From: Cellvibrio sp. KY-YJ-3
GTDB taxonomy: Bacteria; Pseudomonadota; Gammaproteobacteria; Pseudomonadales; Cellvibrionaceae
Direction of reading: 5' to 3'
Assembly: GCF_008806955.1 (NCBI RefSeq)
Contig: NZ_CP031727.1
Span: 2,184,001-2,248,000, forward strand
DNA: 64,000 bases
In this document: one piece after another, positions 25,704 to 35,640 of the stretch
Position numbering within the stretch: the stretch's first letter is position 1
How the letters are laid out: each line of letters starts with the position of its first letter
Program-made: the position numbers and the translations under genes
The notes under the pieces: model-generated
Database searches by the model: none
Told to the model about the DNA's origin: nothing
What the model saw: the letters and a program-made list of their open reading frames with translations, nothing else

Positions 25704-26054
25704 ATGACAATCCAACGTTTAAACCCTGCCGCGCGCTGGTCAGATGCCACTATTTTTAATGGCATCGCACACTTTGTAGAGGTGCCCAATAATACCGGCT
25801 GCACAATGGTTGAACAGATAGCGCAAATTTTGGTGCAGGCAGAGTTGACACTGGCGGCGATTGGCAGCGATAAAACCCGTCTGCTGTCGGCCACTATTTA
25901 TCTGACTGATAAAGAAAATATCGCCGCGCTCAATGCGGCTTGGGAGGCATGGCTGCCTGAGGGCTGCGCACCTTCGCGTGCCTGCATTAAGGTGGAACTG
26001 CTCGATCCGGCGATGTTGGTGGAAATCGCTTTTGTTGCTGCACTTTTGCCATAG
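25704..26054 (+). CDS. RidA/YjgF-family protein
   Basis: A 116-residue protein of the RidA (YjgF/YER057c) family, which includes enamine/imine deaminases that detoxify reactive intermediates of amino acid metabolism. Family features are the FNGIAHFVEVPNN stretch, the QIAQILVQAELTLAAIGSDKTRLLSATIYL helix and strand, and the C-terminal APSRACIKVELLDPAMLVEI, which contains the conserved Arg and Glu region. The start is the ATG at 25704 with GGGA upstream. The subgroup resembles the stand-alone YoaB-like branch more than RidA proper, so deaminase activity is not certain. It is divergent from yejK. Confidence 0.87.
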   Translation: MTIQRLNPAARWSDATIFNGIAHFVEVPNNTGCTMVEQIAQILVQAELTLAAIGSDKTRLLSATIYLTDKENIAALNAAWEAWLPEGCAPSRACIKVELLDPAMLVEIAFVAALLP

Positions 26055-26150
26055 AGCGCTGAGTAAAATCAATCGGGCTGATTAGCGATTAGTGCCTATA
26101 CTTTTGCTATTGCCTGAACGGCAGGAATTTCATTGTGACAGGACTTTTAT

Positions 26151-27329
26151 ATGGCAACGCCTATCGATCAATACCTGAATATTCTCGCTAAAAAAGATGG
26201 CTCGGATTTATATCTCAGCACCGGTGCACCACCCTGTGCAAAATTTCAGGGGGTATTAAAACCGCTCACCTCCGAGCCGTTTAAACCCGGTGAAATTGAG
26301 CGCATCGCCAATGCCATTATGGATGAGGAACAGCGCAATATTTTTGCGCAAGAGCTGGAAATGAATCTGGCGATTTCGATTCACGGTGTCGGTCGCTTCC
26401 GCATTAATATTTTTAAACAACGCAATGAAGTGGCGATTGTAGCGCGCAATATTAAAACTGATATTCCCCAATTTGATGACCTCGGCCTGCCCGAGGTATT
26501 AAAAGATGTGATTATGACCAAACGTGGTTTGGTGCTATTTGTCGGTGGCACCGGCTCGGGTAAATCGACATCGCTGGCAGCACTGATTGACCATCGTAAT
26601 TCGTCCAGCGGCGGTCATATTATTACCATTGAGGATCCGGTTGAGTTTGTCCATAAACACAAACGCAGTGTGATCAATCAGCGCGAAGTCGGCGTGGATA
26701 CTCGCAGCTACAAAGCGGCACTTAAAAATACTCTGCGTCAAGCACCCGATGTGATTTTGATTGGTGAAATTCGTGATCGTGAAACCATGGAACACGCGCT
26801 GGAATTTGCTGAAACCGGACATTTGGCTATTTCCACCTTGCACGCCAATAACGCCAACCAGGCACTGGAGCGCATTGTGAATTTATTTCCCGAGGAACGC
26901 CGCCCGCAATTATTAATGGGCCTGTCGCAAAACTTGCGCGCTTTTGTCTCCCAGCGTTTAGTGCCCACTGTGGATGGTAAACGCTGCGCGGCAGTTGAAG
27001 TATTGCTCGGCACCAAAACAATTCAGGAATTAATTTTTAAAAATCGGTTTACCGAAATTAAAGAGATTATGGAGAAATCTGAAAATCTCGGTATGCAAAC
27101 ATTTGATGGGGCGATTTTTAAATTGTATATGGCCGGAAAAATCAGTTTTGATGATGCTATAGCCAATGCCGACTCACCCAACAATTTGCGTTTGCGCATA
27201 AAGCTGGCAACCGATGGTGCTGCTCCCGCAGCTGCAGAGGCGTCGGTAGTCAAGGCAGCCAGTGCGGTGCCCAGCGGTTTTGGTGAATTGAGTTTACAAA
27301 AAATAGATGATGAAGATGGCGCGGAATAA
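26151..27329 (+). CDS. pilU: Type IV pilus retraction ATPase PilU
   Basis: Hexameric cytoplasmic ATPase of the PilT/PilU group of secretion ATPases, assisting pilus retraction. Its 392 residues begin with a PilT-type N-domain (DGSDLYLSTGAPPCAKFQG). They contain Walker A (GGTGSGKST, about 132-140), the Asp box (HIITIEDPVEFVH), Walker B (DVILIGEIRDRETM, about 202-215) and the His box (TGHLAISTLHANN). Opening with LYLSTGAPPCAKF and the Ala-rich C-terminal extension favour PilU over PilT. Usually pilT and pilU are adjacent; here no pilT is in view, so this is a solitary copy. Confidence 0.92.
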   Translation: MATPIDQYLNILAKKDGSDLYLSTGAPPCAKFQGVLKPLTSEPFKPGEIERIANAIMDEEQRNIFAQELEMNLAISIHGVGRFRINIFKQRNEVAIVARNIKTDIPQFDDLGLPEVLKDVIMTKRGLVLFVGGTGSGKSTSLAALIDHRNSSSGGHIITIEDPVEFVHKHKRSVINQREVGVDTRSYKAALKNTLRQAPDVILIGEIRDRETMEHALEFAETGHLAISTLHANNANQALERIVNLFPEERRPQLLMGLSQNLRAFVSQRLVPTVDGKRCAAVEVLLGTKTIQELIFKNRFTEIKEIMEKSENLGMQTFDGAIFKLYMAGKISFDDAIANADSPNNLRLRIKLATDGAAPAAAEASVVKAASAVPSGFGELSLQKIDDEDGAE

Positions 27330-27374
27330 AAAAGAAAAAACAATAAGAAAAAACAACAACAATAAGGAAACACA

Positions 27375-29849
27375 ATGAGCCTGAAAACCATCGAACAACT
27401 ACTGAAACCTCATTCGATTGCGGTGATTGGTGCCTCCAATCAGCCCAATCGTCCGGGTAATGCAGTGATGCGCAATTTGTTACAGGGCCAGTTCGATGGT
27501 CCGATTATGCCAGTCTCGCCGCATTACAAATCGGTCAATGGTGTATTGGCTTATCGCTCAATAGATGAATTACCCCTAGTGCCGGATCTCGCAATTATTT
27601 GTACGCGTGCGACACGGGTGCCCGCGATCATTTTGCAGTTGGGGCGCAAAGGCACACGTAATGCCATCGTCATTGCTGCGGGGCTGGATAATTTATTTAC
27701 CGCGCAAGGCACGAATTTGCAGCAACAAATGTTGGCAATTGCCAAGGAGTGGGGCGTGCGTATTCTCGGGCCGGATTCGCTCGGTATTCTGGTGCCGGAG
27801 TTGGGTTTAAATGCGAGTTATGCTCACATTAATGCCGCGCCGGGAAAAATTGCGGTGGTGTCACAATCCTCTGCGGTATGTGTGACCCTATTGGATTGGG
27901 CACGCCGTCGCCGAATTGGTTTTTCGCAATTTATTTCGCTGGGCGAAGGTGTCGATATAGATTTTGATGAGCTGCTGGATTATCTCGGGCGCGACGCAAA
28001 AACGGCGGCAATTTTATTGTATATCGATGCTATTTATGACGGTCGCGCCTTTTTGTCCGCGGCGCGCGCCGCATCCTTTAACAAACCGATTCTGGTTATC
28101 AAGGCGGGCAGCTATGCCGAAACCAGTGCATTAACCTCGCGGTTGCCCGCTGAAAAAATTGGCAACGATGCGGTATATGACGCGGCGTTTCGGCGTGCGG
28201 GTATGTTGCGGGTGGGCGATCTACGCGAATTATTAGCGGCAGTAGAAACCCTGGCGAATGGCAAGCCGATTTACAGCGAACAGTTGGTAATTATTGCCAA
28301 TGGCAATGGCCCCAGTGCCATGGCAACTGATGCGCTGTTGCAGCGCGGTGGCCGTTTAGCGGTGTTGGATGAAAAATTGGTTGGACAAATTCAAGCGCTG
28401 ATTCACTCCGGTGGCAGGGCAAACAATCCGATTAATCTCCTGGGGGACGCCTCGCCGGAAACCTATCAAAAAGTATTGCAAGTTATTTTACAGAGCAACA
28501 GTGTTGATAATTTATTAATTATGCAGGCACCTTCGGCGCTTACACCCGGTGAGGTGTATGCCGATGCAATTATTTCTACTTACAAAAATTACACCGGACG
28601 TAAACCCAATATTTTTTCCAATTGGATGGGCGAGGATGCCGCACAAAATGCACGGTTGCGTTTTGCCGATGCCGGTATAGCGTCTTTTCGCACACCTGAA
28701 GGAGCAGTGGGTGCATTTATGCACATGGTGCAGTATCGCCGCAACCAAAAATTATTATCCGAAACACCGGATTCTATTAGCGACAAAGTGCCCTATCAAC
28801 CACAACTGGCGCAACAGATTATTGCACAGGTATTGGCGCAGGGACGCACTCACCTCGATAGCAGCGAAACGCAGCAACTCTTAAGTGATTACGGCATTAA
28901 TACAACTAATCATGTTGCTGCAGCAGAAACAGCAATTAAACAAACGCATAATGCCCTTCCATTGCGTGTTGAAGTGCAGCTTGATCCAGTATTTGGCCCG
29001 GTGATTCTATTGGGTGAAGCGGCCAGCCACTGGAGTATTCGCCGCAATGCCGTTGTCGCTTTGCCACCGTTGAATATGGCGCTTGCACGTTATATGGTTA
29101 TTCAGGCTTTGGCGGAGGGGAAAATTCGTGAGCGTGAATTGTATGTTCCCTTGGATATGCCATCACTTTGTTTGTTGCTGACACAGATAAGTCAAATTGT
29201 CATTGATCACCCCGCGCTGCGCAGTTTGTTGATTAATCCGGTATTAGTTGCCGGAGAAAATATTGTGGTAAGTGAAGCGAGCATTCATATCAGCGCTGAA
29301 AAAAATCCCTACCCCCTGGCTATTCGCCCTTATCCAAAAGAGTTGGAAGAAATATTTTTTCTGCGCAATGAGTACAGTGTATTGCTGCGCCCGATTCGCC
29401 CGGAAGATGAATTAAATTTACAGGCGTTTGATAATTCGCAAAGCAAGGAGGATAGATACAAACGTTATTTTGCCGAGCTGCCACAATTCTCCCATGAACA
29501 ACTGGCGCGGCTTACCCAAATTGATTACGAGCGAGAGATGGCGTTTGTGGCAGTTACGCAAAACGCGAGTGGCAATGAAGAAATTTTAGGTGTGGTGCGT
29601 GCACAGCGCGACCCGGATAATACCTTTGCTGAATTTGCCATGGCGATTCGCAGCGATTTAAAAGGCATAGGTTTGGGTTCGCGCATGCTGCAAAAAATGA
29701 TTGATTACGCACGCGGGCAGGGCACGCAACAATTAATTGGCTGCACTATGCTGGAAAACTCTGGCATGGCTAACCTGGCGCGCAAGCTGGGATTTATTGT
29801 GAAGTACAATCGCGATGAAGGTTTGATTGATATGGTATTGGTTTTATAA
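27375..29849 (+). CDS. Pat/YfiQ-type protein lysine acetyltransferase (acyl-CoA synthetase-like plus GNAT)
   Basis: An 824-residue fusion. An NDP-forming acyl-CoA synthetase-like region opens with a Rossmann CoA-binding domain (SIAVIGASNQPNRPGNAVMR near 13-32). It continues through succinyl-CoA ligase-like domains (GPSAMATDALLQRGGRLAV near 311-329) and a degenerate ATP-grasp segment (about 490-640). A GNAT domain occupies the last 160 residues, starting SVLLRPIRPEDELNLQAF, with the acetyl-CoA loop RSDLKGIGLGSRML. This is the layout of Salmonella Pat and E. coli YfiQ/PatZ, which acetylate acetyl-CoA synthetase and other proteins on lysine. It is slightly shorter than YfiQ (886). It converges on a histone-deacetylase-family gene 34 bases away. 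Confidence 0.9.
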   Translation: MSLKTIEQLLKPHSIAVIGASNQPNRPGNAVMRNLLQGQFDGPIMPVSPHYKSVNGVLAYRSIDELPLVPDLAIICTRATRVPAIILQLGRKGTRNAIVIAAGLDNLFTAQGTNLQQQMLAIAKEWGVRILGPDSLGILVPELGLNASYAHINAAPGKIAVVSQSSAVCVTLLDWARRRRIGFSQFISLGEGVDIDFDELLDYLGRDAKTAAILLYIDAIYDGRAFLSAARAASFNKPILVIKAGSYAETSALTSRLPAEKIGNDAVYDAAFRRAGMLRVGDLRELLAAVETLANGKPIYSEQLVIIANGNGPSAMATDALLQRGGRLAVLDEKLVGQIQALIHSGGRANNPINLLGDASPETYQKVLQVILQSNSVDNLLIMQAPSALTPGEVYADAIISTYKNYTGRKPNIFSNWMGEDAAQNARLRFADAGIASFRTPEGAVGAFMHMVQYRRNQKLLSETPDSISDKVPYQPQLAQQIIAQVLAQGRTHLDSSETQQLLSDYGINTTNHVAAAETAIKQTHNALPLRVEVQLDPVFGPVILLGEAASHWSIRRNAVVALPPLNMALARYMVIQALAEGKIRERELYVPLDMPSLCLLLTQISQIVIDHPALRSLLINPVLVAGENIVVSEASIHISAEKNPYPLAIRPYPKELEEIFFLRNEYSVLLRPIRPEDELNLQAFDNSQSKEDRYKRYFAELPQFSHEQLARLTQIDYEREMAFVAVTQNASGNEEILGVVRAQRDPDNTFAEFAMAIRSDLKGIGLGSRMLQKMIDYARGQGTQQLIGCTMLENSGMANLARKLGFIVKYNRDEGLIDMVLVL

Positions 29850-29883
29850 GATCGCGATGATGTGATTGTTTTAAATTTATCGA

Positions 29884-30834
29884 TTAGCCCTGAATTTTTG
29901 CCAGTGCTTTAATATGGGCAACGGCGCAACGCCCAAGTCCTAATAAATCATATCCACCTTCCAATACTGACACTATGCCGTGACATTGGTCTGGCGGTGC
30001 AACACTTTTGCTTTCCTCCATCAGCTTGCGTAATTCCTGGGTGATCCACCCGTAATCTTGCTCCACCAAACTAATTGACGACATGTCGTCATCAATATAG
30101 GCATCAAACCCGGCGGAGATAAAAATCATTTGCGGTTTAAATTGCTTCAATGCCGGTAACCACTGCGCAGTGATGGCATCGCGAAAGCCTTGGCTGCGGC
30201 AGGTTGCGGGCAGTGGAGTATTAATAATATGGGCAGGTGCATCGTCGATATTAGTGTGTGGGTAAAACGGATATTGAAAGCTGGAGCAAAATAAAACGCG
30301 CGCATCATTAAAAAAAATATCTTGCGTACCGTTGCCGTGGTGTACATCAAAATCAATAATGGCCACCCGGGTTAATCCATAGTGTTCCAGCGCGTGTGCA
30401 GCGGCCACTGCAATATTGTTAATAATGCAAAAACCCATAGCGCGAGCGCGTTCAGCGTGATGACCGGGCGGGCGCACATTGCAAAATACCGCGTCGGTTG
30501 TACCTGCCATAATCATATCCACACCCATTACCGCCGCGCCGGCAGCATGGCGTGCTGCCGTTAAGCTGGCGGGCGATAAATATACATCATCGGCAAAAAA
30601 ATGAATGCCTTGCTCGGGTATAGCGGCGGTGATTTTTTGTAAGTGTTCTGGGGTATGTACACGCAATAGTTGTTCGTCGCTCGCAGGTAGCGCATCACGG
30701 TAATAGAGTAGGCCATCTATTCCATTTGCCATTAACTGATTGTTAATGGCATCCAATCGCGCAGGGCATTCCGGATGCGTTTCAGGCATTTGATGCGCAT
30801 GGCAGAGTGGGTGACTGATAATAGTTGCGATCAT
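29884..30834 (-). CDS. Histone deacetylase-family (class II-like) amidohydrolase
   Basis: A 316-residue zinc hydrolase of the arginase/deacetylase fold, related to AcuC, HDAH and acetylpolyamine amidohydrolases. The N-terminal HPECPARLDAI block, VRPPGHHAERARAMGFCIINN (tandem His125-His126), the zinc triad in DFDVHHGNGTQD (Asp161, Asp163 and His165) and SAGFDAYIDD are all intact. GHHAERARAMGFC followed by a C-terminal EGGYDL places it near class II HDACs. The cytoplasmic substrate is not evident from sequence; convergence with a Pat-type lysine acetyltransferase suggests protein acetyl-lysine, but polyamines are an alternative. Confidence 0.92.
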   Translation of the reverse strand: MIATIISHPLCHAHQMPETHPECPARLDAINNQLMANGIDGLLYYRDALPASDEQLLRVHTPEHLQKITAAIPEQGIHFFADDVYLSPASLTAARHAAGAAVMGVDMIMAGTTDAVFCNVRPPGHHAERARAMGFCIINNIAVAAAHALEHYGLTRVAIIDFDVHHGNGTQDIFFNDARVLFCSSFQYPFYPHTNIDDAPAHIINTPLPATCRSQGFRDAITAQWLPALKQFKPQMIFISAGFDAYIDDDMSSISLVEQDYGWITQELRKLMEESKSVAPPDQCHGIVSVLEGGYDLLGLGRCAVAHIKALAKIQG

Positions 30835-30944
30835 ATTGCTGCCGTTGTTGATATCAGTGTTCGGGTGACGGTTATTTTTTTAGTCTAATCCAAGGTGAAT
30901 TTTTAGCGAAGGGTTTATTGTTGCAGCAATCAATATTTAACGGA

Positions 30945-30978
30945 TAAAAAAATGGAACCCGAAGGTTCCTTTTTTTTG
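30945..30978. terminator. Bidirectional terminator between purD and the HDAC-family gene
   Basis: The stem GGAACC / GGTTCC around a CGAA tetraloop is flanked by runs of A upstream and nine T downstream. On the minus strand it follows purD (stop at 31000). Confidence 0.85.
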
Positions 30979-30999
30979 TGCTGCTATTGGGTGGCAAAC

Positions 31000-32289
31000 T
31001 TATTTCGTTTGCTCGCGCGCAATCGCGCGGTAGGCGATATCATTGCGATAAAACATACCTTTCCAGCTGATACGTTTTGCTAACTGGTAAGCGCGCTGCT
31101 GCGCTTCTAATACCGTGTTGCCCAATGCGGTGGCACAGAGCACACGGCCACCGTTAGTAACGGTGTTGCCATCTTTGGTGCTGGTGCCAGCGTGAAAGAC
31201 TTTTTCGCCAGCCACTTCGGTGGTGGGCAAACCAGAAATTACATCGCCTTTGTCGTAAGCCTCAGGGTAACCGCCCGCCGCCAGTACAATGCCAACTGAT
31301 GCACGTGCATCCCACTCGGCCGTGGTTTTATCCAAATCACCTTTTAACGCGGCTAAACACAACTCAACCAAATCCGATTGTAAACGCAACATAATGGGTT
31401 GGGTTTCCGGGTCGCCAAAACGGCAGTTGTATTCGATCACTTTGGAGTTGCCCGCTGCATCGATCATTAAACCCGCGTACAAAAAGCCGACGTAAGTATT
31501 ACCTTCTGCCGCCATGCCGTTGACTGTTGGGTAAATAATTTCTTGCATCACACGATCGTGTACCGCTTGGGTGACTACGGGAGCGGGAGAGTAGGCGCCC
31601 ATACCGCCAGTATTGGGGCCGCTGTCGCCATCGCCAACACGTTTGTGATCCTGGCTGGTGGCCATGGGTAATACGTTTTTACCATCCACCATCACAATAA
31701 AACTGGCTTCTTCACCGGCGAGAAACTCTTCAATCACTACGCGGCAACCGGCATCACCAAATGCATTGCCAGAGAGCATATCGCGCACCGCGTCTTCGGC
31801 TTGTTGCAGGGTTTCGGCAACGATTACACCTTTGCCTGCCGCGAGGCCGTCGGCCTTGATTACAATCGGTGCACCTTTCTCACGCAGGTAGGCGAGCGCA
31901 GGTTCCACTTCGATAAAGTTTTGGTAATCGGCAGTCGGAATTTTGTGACGCGCAAGAAAATCTTTAGTAAAGGCTTTAGAACCTTCCAGTTGCGCGGCGC
32001 CTTTGCTGGGGCCAAAACACAATAATTGGCGTGTTTGAAAATAATCCACCACACCGGCAACCAGTGGCACTTCGGGGCCAACAATGGTTAAGCCGACATT
32101 ATTATTTTCAGCAAAATTGGCGAGGGCTTCAAAATTCAAAACGTCTATAGCAACATTTTCTAATTTGGGTTCCAGCGCTGTGCCCGCATTACCCGGTGCA
32201 ACAAATACTTTTTCGACTTGCGCGCTTTGTGCGGCTTTCCATGCGAGAGCATGTTCGCGGCCGCCGCTGCCAATAATTAATACATTCAT
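31000..32289 (-). CDS. purD: Phosphoribosylamine-glycine ligase PurD
   Basis: GAR synthetase, second step of purine biosynthesis (ATP-grasp fold). Its 429 residues begin MNVLIIGSGGREHALAWK. They include the ATP-grasp blocks IVIKADGLAAGKGVIVAE (about 140-157) and EEFLAGEEASFIVMVDG, GPNTGGMGAYSPAP (about 226-239), and the metal-binding EYNCRFGDPETQ near 287-298. Length is normal. It lies downstream of purH on the same strand, but a 117-base gap holding an inverted REP-like pair separates them, so expression may be partly uncoupled. Confidence 0.98.
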   Translation of the reverse strand: MNVLIIGSGGREHALAWKAAQSAQVEKVFVAPGNAGTALEPKLENVAIDVLNFEALANFAENNNVGLTIVGPEVPLVAGVVDYFQTRQLLCFGPSKGAAQLEGSKAFTKDFLARHKIPTADYQNFIEVEPALAYLREKGAPIVIKADGLAAGKGVIVAETLQQAEDAVRDMLSGNAFGDAGCRVVIEEFLAGEEASFIVMVDGKNVLPMATSQDHKRVGDGDSGPNTGGMGAYSPAPVVTQAVHDRVMQEIIYPTVNGMAAEGNTYVGFLYAGLMIDAAGNSKVIEYNCRFGDPETQPIMLRLQSDLVELCLAALKGDLDKTTAEWDARASVGIVLAAGGYPEAYDKGDVISGLPTTEVAGEKVFHAGTSTKDGNTVTNGGRVLCATALGNTVLEAQQRAYQLAKRISWKGMFYRNDIAYRAIAREQTK

Positions 32290-32316
32290 AGAATTAATAT
32301 CTTTTTGAGTCGTTTA

Positions 32317-32390
32317 CGTAGGTTGGGCAGCAATGCCCAACACCAATTAATTTTGTGACCACTATGTTGAGCATTGCTGCCCAATCTACG
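32317..32390. repeat. Inverted pair of REP-like elements between purH and purD
   Basis: Two 26-base arms, 32317-32342 and 32365-32390, are inverted copies differing at two positions (CGTAGGTTGGGC... against CGTAGATTGGGC...). Each arm is itself a small hairpin (TTGGGC-AGCAAT-GCCCAA in the left arm). The GTAGGTTGGGC core is typical of dispersed REP-type palindromes in many proteobacteria. Transcribed, the pair would form one long hairpin in the purH-purD mRNA. Confidence 0.8.
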
Positions 32391-32406
32391 AAATTATCGA
32401 ATTCAA

Positions 32407-33987
32407 TTAATGACGGAAGTGACGCATCCCGGTAAATACCATCGCCATGCCGTGTTCGTTGGCAGCGGCGATCACTTCTTCATCGCGCATTGAACCGCCA
32501 GGTTGAATGACTGCGGCAATACCTACTTTTGCAGCGTTATCAATACCGTCGCGGAAGGGGAAGAAGGCATCGGAAGCCATCACTGAACCCGCCACTTGCA
32601 AACCGGCGTGTTCCGCTTTAATCGCGGCGATACGCGCAGAGTTCACGCGGCTCATTTGACCTGCGCCTACACCAATGGTCTGTGAATTTTTGGCATAGAC
32701 AATTGCGTTGGATTTAACAAATTTGGCAACTTTCCAAGCGAATAATAAATCGCGCAGTTCGTCTTCGGTGGGAACACGTTGGGTCACGATTTTTAAATCG
32801 GCGGCGGTGATCATACCGTTGTCGCGATCCTGCACTAACAAGCCGCCGTTGACGCGTTTGTAATCCAATCCGCCGATACGCTCGGTGCCCCATTCGCCAC
32901 AGGCAAGCAGACGCACGTTTTGTTTGGCTTTTACTACTTCAACCGCCTCTGCAGAAACGCTCGGGGCGATAATCACTTCAACAAATTGACGCTCAACAAT
33001 CGCCTGTGCCGTCGCTGCATCCAATTCGCGGTTAAAGGCGATAATCCCGCCGAAAGCCGATTCGGTATCGGTCGCGTAAGCCAGGTCGTAGGCATCTTTA
33101 ATGTTGGTGGCAACCGCCACACCGCAGGGGTTGGCGTGTTTTACAATGACACACGCTGGCTCAGTGAAACACTTAACGGTTTCCAGTGCGGCATCGGTAT
33201 CCGCCACGTTGTTGTAGGACAGCTCTTTACCTTGCAATTGTTTGGCAGTGGCAATGCTTGCTTCCTGGGGATTTTTTTCCACATAAAACGCGGCTTTTTG
33301 ATGTGGGTTTTCACCGTAACGCATTTCTTGCGCTTTGATAAATTGGCTGTTGAAGGTGCGTGGGAAATCGGCGCTGCCGCCTTCTACCAAACGGCCAAAA
33401 TAATTGGCGATGGCGCCGTCGTAGGCAGCGGTGTGCTCGTAGGCTTTAATCGCCAAATTGAAACGGGTTTTTAATGAGGTACTGCCGTTGTTGGCTTGCA
33501 TTTCCGCGAGAATAGTCGCGTAGTCAGCAGCGTTAACAACGATATTTACATGGGCGTGATTTTTTGCTGCCGCGCGAACCATGGTTGGGCCGCCGATATC
33601 AATATTTTCTACTGCGTCTTCAAGCGAGCAATCTTTATTGGCAACGGTTTTTTCGAAGGGGTAGAGATTCACTACTACCATGTCGATAGCGTTGATGCCG
33701 TGTTCGCGCATGATGGCTTCATCGGTGCCGCGACGACCCAAAATGCCGCCGTGTACTTTGGGGTGCAGGGTTTTAACACGGCCGTCCATCATCTCTGGGA
33801 AGCCGGTGTAGTCAGACACTTCAATGGCAGGGATCTTGTTGTCGGTCAGCAATTTAAAAGTGCCACCGGTTGATAAAATTTCCACGCCTTGGGCGTGAAG
33901 GGCTTGGGCAAATTCAACAATGCCGGTTTTATCAGACACGCTAATAAGCGCGCGTTTTACTGCAACAAGATCAGAAGTAGTAGACAT
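32407..33987 (-). CDS. purH: Bifunctional AICAR transformylase / IMP cyclohydrolase PurH
   Basis: Catalyses the last two steps of IMP synthesis. It has 526 residues from the ATG at 33987 (AGGAA six bases upstream); an extension of 23 codons to an upstream start is not family-like. The N-terminal IMP cyclohydrolase (MGS-like) domain is seen in [30 protein letters not shown] and [18 protein letters not shown]. The transformylase domain has [29 protein letters not shown] (catalytic Lys-His) and the C-terminal [12 protein letters not shown] and [17 protein letters not shown]. It follows the dusB-fis operon with a terminator between. Confidence 0.98.
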   Translation of the reverse strand: MSTTSDLVAVKRALISVSDKTGIVEFAQALHAQGVEILSTGGTFKLLTDNKIPAIEVSDYTGFPEMMDGRVKTLHPKVHGGILGRRGTDEAIMREHGINAIDMVVVNLYPFEKTVANKDCSLEDAVENIDIGGPTMVRAAAKNHAHVNIVVNAADYATILAEMQANNGSTSLKTRFNLAIKAYEHTAAYDGAIANYFGRLVEGGSADFPRTFNSQFIKAQEMRYGENPHQKAAFYVEKNPQEASIATAKQLQGKELSYNNVADTDAALETVKCFTEPACVIVKHANPCGVAVATNIKDAYDLAYATDTESAFGGIIAFNRELDAATAQAIVERQFVEVIIAPSVSAEAVEVVKAKQNVRLLACGEWGTERIGGLDYKRVNGGLLVQDRDNGMITAADLKIVTQRVPTEDELRDLLFAWKVAKFVKSNAIVYAKNSQTIGVGAGQMSRVNSARIAAIKAEHAGLQVAGSVMASDAFFPFRDGIDNAAKVGIAAVIQPGGSMRDEEVIAAANEHGMAMVFTGMRHFRH

Positions 33988-34003
33988 ACGCATTTCCTGT
34001 GAA

Positions 34004-34036
34004 GATGAAGTCGTAAAAAAGATGAAGTCGTAAAAA
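34004..34036. repeat. Short tandem duplication upstream of purH
   Basis: GATGAAGTCGTAAAAA occurs twice with a one-base spacer (34004-34019 and 34021-34036). It lies in the purH leader, 17 bases before the start codon on the minus strand. Confidence 0.7.
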
Positions 34037-34054
34037 TGGAATCGGCTAAAAAGC

Positions 34055-34087
34055 AAAAGGGGTGGAAACGAATCACCACCCCTTTTT
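34055..34087 (-). terminator. Terminator after fis
   Basis: An 11-bp stem, AAAAGGGGTGG / CCACCCCTTTT, has a 10-base loop and A/T flanks on both sides. On the minus strand it ends the dusB-fis message before purH. Confidence 0.85.
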
Positions 34088-34130
34088 GATTTGCGCTAGG
34101 GTTTTTAACCTCCCAAGGCGTAGTAAAAAA

Positions 34131-34424
34131 TTACAGAAGGCCGTATTGCTTTAATTTTTTACGCAGTGTGCCACGGTTCAAACCTAACACTTGTGCCGCG
34201 CGAGTTTGGTTGTGACGGGTGTATTTCAAGACGATTTCCAGCATCGGTGCTTCTACTTCTGCCAATACCATTTCGTAAACATTACTGACGTCTTGACCGT
34301 CGAGGTGTTTGAAATAATTTTCAACGGCTTGCTCTACGCAGCCGCGCAGCGATTGAGCTTGTACTGGTTGAGCGGGGGCAGCTTGTGCTGGAGTTGCATC
34401 AGCAAAGAAAGTTGCGGTATTCAT
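34131..34424 (-). CDS. fis: DNA-binding protein Fis
   Basis: Small nucleoid protein and growth-phase regulator, acting as a dimer that bends DNA. Its 97 residues end in the invariant Fis helix-turn-helix: [20 protein letters not shown] then [10 protein letters not shown]. The N-terminal part is Ala/Pro/Gln-rich ([15 protein letters not shown]), a variable region. It overlaps dusB by four bases (ATG within the dusB stop), the conserved dusB-fis operon of gammaproteobacteria, and is immediately followed by a terminator. Confidence 0.97.
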   Translation of the reverse strand: MNTATFFADATPAQAAPAQPVQAQSLRGCVEQAVENYFKHLDGQDVSNVYEMVLAEVEAPMLEIVLKYTRHNQTRAAQVLGLNRGTLRKKLKQYGLL

Positions 34425-35410
34425 GCGGCTTTTTCCTCTTTCGTAAGCAGCTGTTCAAAGAAATTTTGAATGCTGGTTTGTTGTTCTTCTGCGTTATCTA
34501 TAGCGTTAAAGGTTTTGCGAAATTCATCGCTGCCAGGAACCGTATGCAAATACCAACTCGCATGTTTGCGAGCGATACGCGGGCCCATAAACTCACCATA
34601 AAAACGGTATAACTCGCGCAGATGGCTAGATAAAATATCCCTGACTTCAGTCAAAGATGGTTCGGGTAATTGCTCACCGGTTTGCAGGTAATGCGCAATC
34701 TCCCGGAAAATCCACGGCCGCCCTTGAGCGGCTCGTCCAATCATCACCGCCGCGGCACCGGTGTAATCCAGTACGGTTTTGGCTTTGTGCGGTGAATCTA
34801 TATCGCCATTGGCAAATACCGGAATTTTCACGGCATTGACTACGCTGGCGATGGTGTCGTATTCGGCCGCGCCGGCAAAAGCATCGGCACGGGTGCGGCC
34901 ATGTAAGGCCAGTGCTTGTATGCCGGCATCTTCCGCGATGCGGGCGATACGAATGGCATTGCGTTCTTCGGTACTCCAGCCGGTGCGAAACTTCAGCGTG
35001 ACTGGAATATCTACTGCGCTTACCACGGCTTGCAAAATATCGGCGACCAGTTGTTCGTCTTTTAGCAGCGCAGAACCAGCGGCTTTTTTACACACCTTTT
35101 TGGCCGGGCAACCCATGTTGATATCGATGATCTGGGCGCCATTGGCGGCGTTTAAACGCGCTGCTTCGGCCATCATCTGCGGGTCGCCACCGGCAATTTG
35201 CACGGCTATAGGCTCAACCTCGCCAGTGTGATCCATACGCAGGGTGCTTTTGCGACTACCCCACAAGCTTGCATCGGCGGTGAGCATTTCCGATATCACC
35301 AAACCCGCGCCCAGTGAGCGACACAATTGACGAAAAGGCCGATCAGTCACACCTGCCATAGGTGCAAGGATGATTTGGCTGTCGATAGTGTAGGGACCGA
35401 TACTAAACAC
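34421..35410 (-). CDS. dusB: tRNA dihydrouridine synthase DusB
   Basis: FMN-dependent reductase that forms dihydrouridine at tRNA D-loop positions. The 329-residue TIM-barrel protein has [20 protein letters not shown] at the N-terminus, [20 protein letters not shown] (catalytic Cys about 101), [17 protein letters not shown] and [10 protein letters not shown], then [14 protein letters not shown] for phosphate binding. Length is normal. First gene of the dusB-fis operon; the AT-rich upstream region 35411-35640 contains A-tracts that suit Fis autoregulation but no clear operator was identified. Confidence 0.97.
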   Translation of the reverse strand: MFSIGPYTIDSQIILAPMAGVTDRPFRQLCRSLGAGLVISEMLTADASLWGSRKSTLRMDHTGEVEPIAVQIAGGDPQMMAEAARLNAANGAQIIDINMGCPAKKVCKKAAGSALLKDEQLVADILQAVVSAVDIPVTLKFRTGWSTEERNAIRIARIAEDAGIQALALHGRTRADAFAGAAEYDTIASVVNAVKIPVFANGDIDSPHKAKTVLDYTGAAAVMIGRAAQGRPWIFREIAHYLQTGEQLPEPSLTEVRDILSSHLRELYRFYGEFMGPRIARKHASWYLHTVPGSDEFRKTFNAIDNAEEQQTSIQNFFEQLLTKEEKAA

Positions 35411-35640
35411 GTGATTGGGTTGTCGCGATTGTGCTCATGCCGGAAACTCCGGATTTAGCCTAGGTAAAGCCGCACAAAAAATGAACTATTGGCCTGCTTC
35501 AAAGGGGCGCCATGATACCCGTTTGGGGTGGGGTTGGGAACGCAAAAAATACAAAAAACGGCGTTTTTTTGAGCGATAAAAACAGGCTTTTTTAGTGATT
35601 TTGGGTTGCAAATAAACGCGATTTGGGGCAGTGCGACTGC

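Noticed and set aside
32920..33474. 184-codon frame on the plus strand inside purH
   Set aside because: It is antisense to well-conserved purH codons; the long frame is a by-product of purH codon use.
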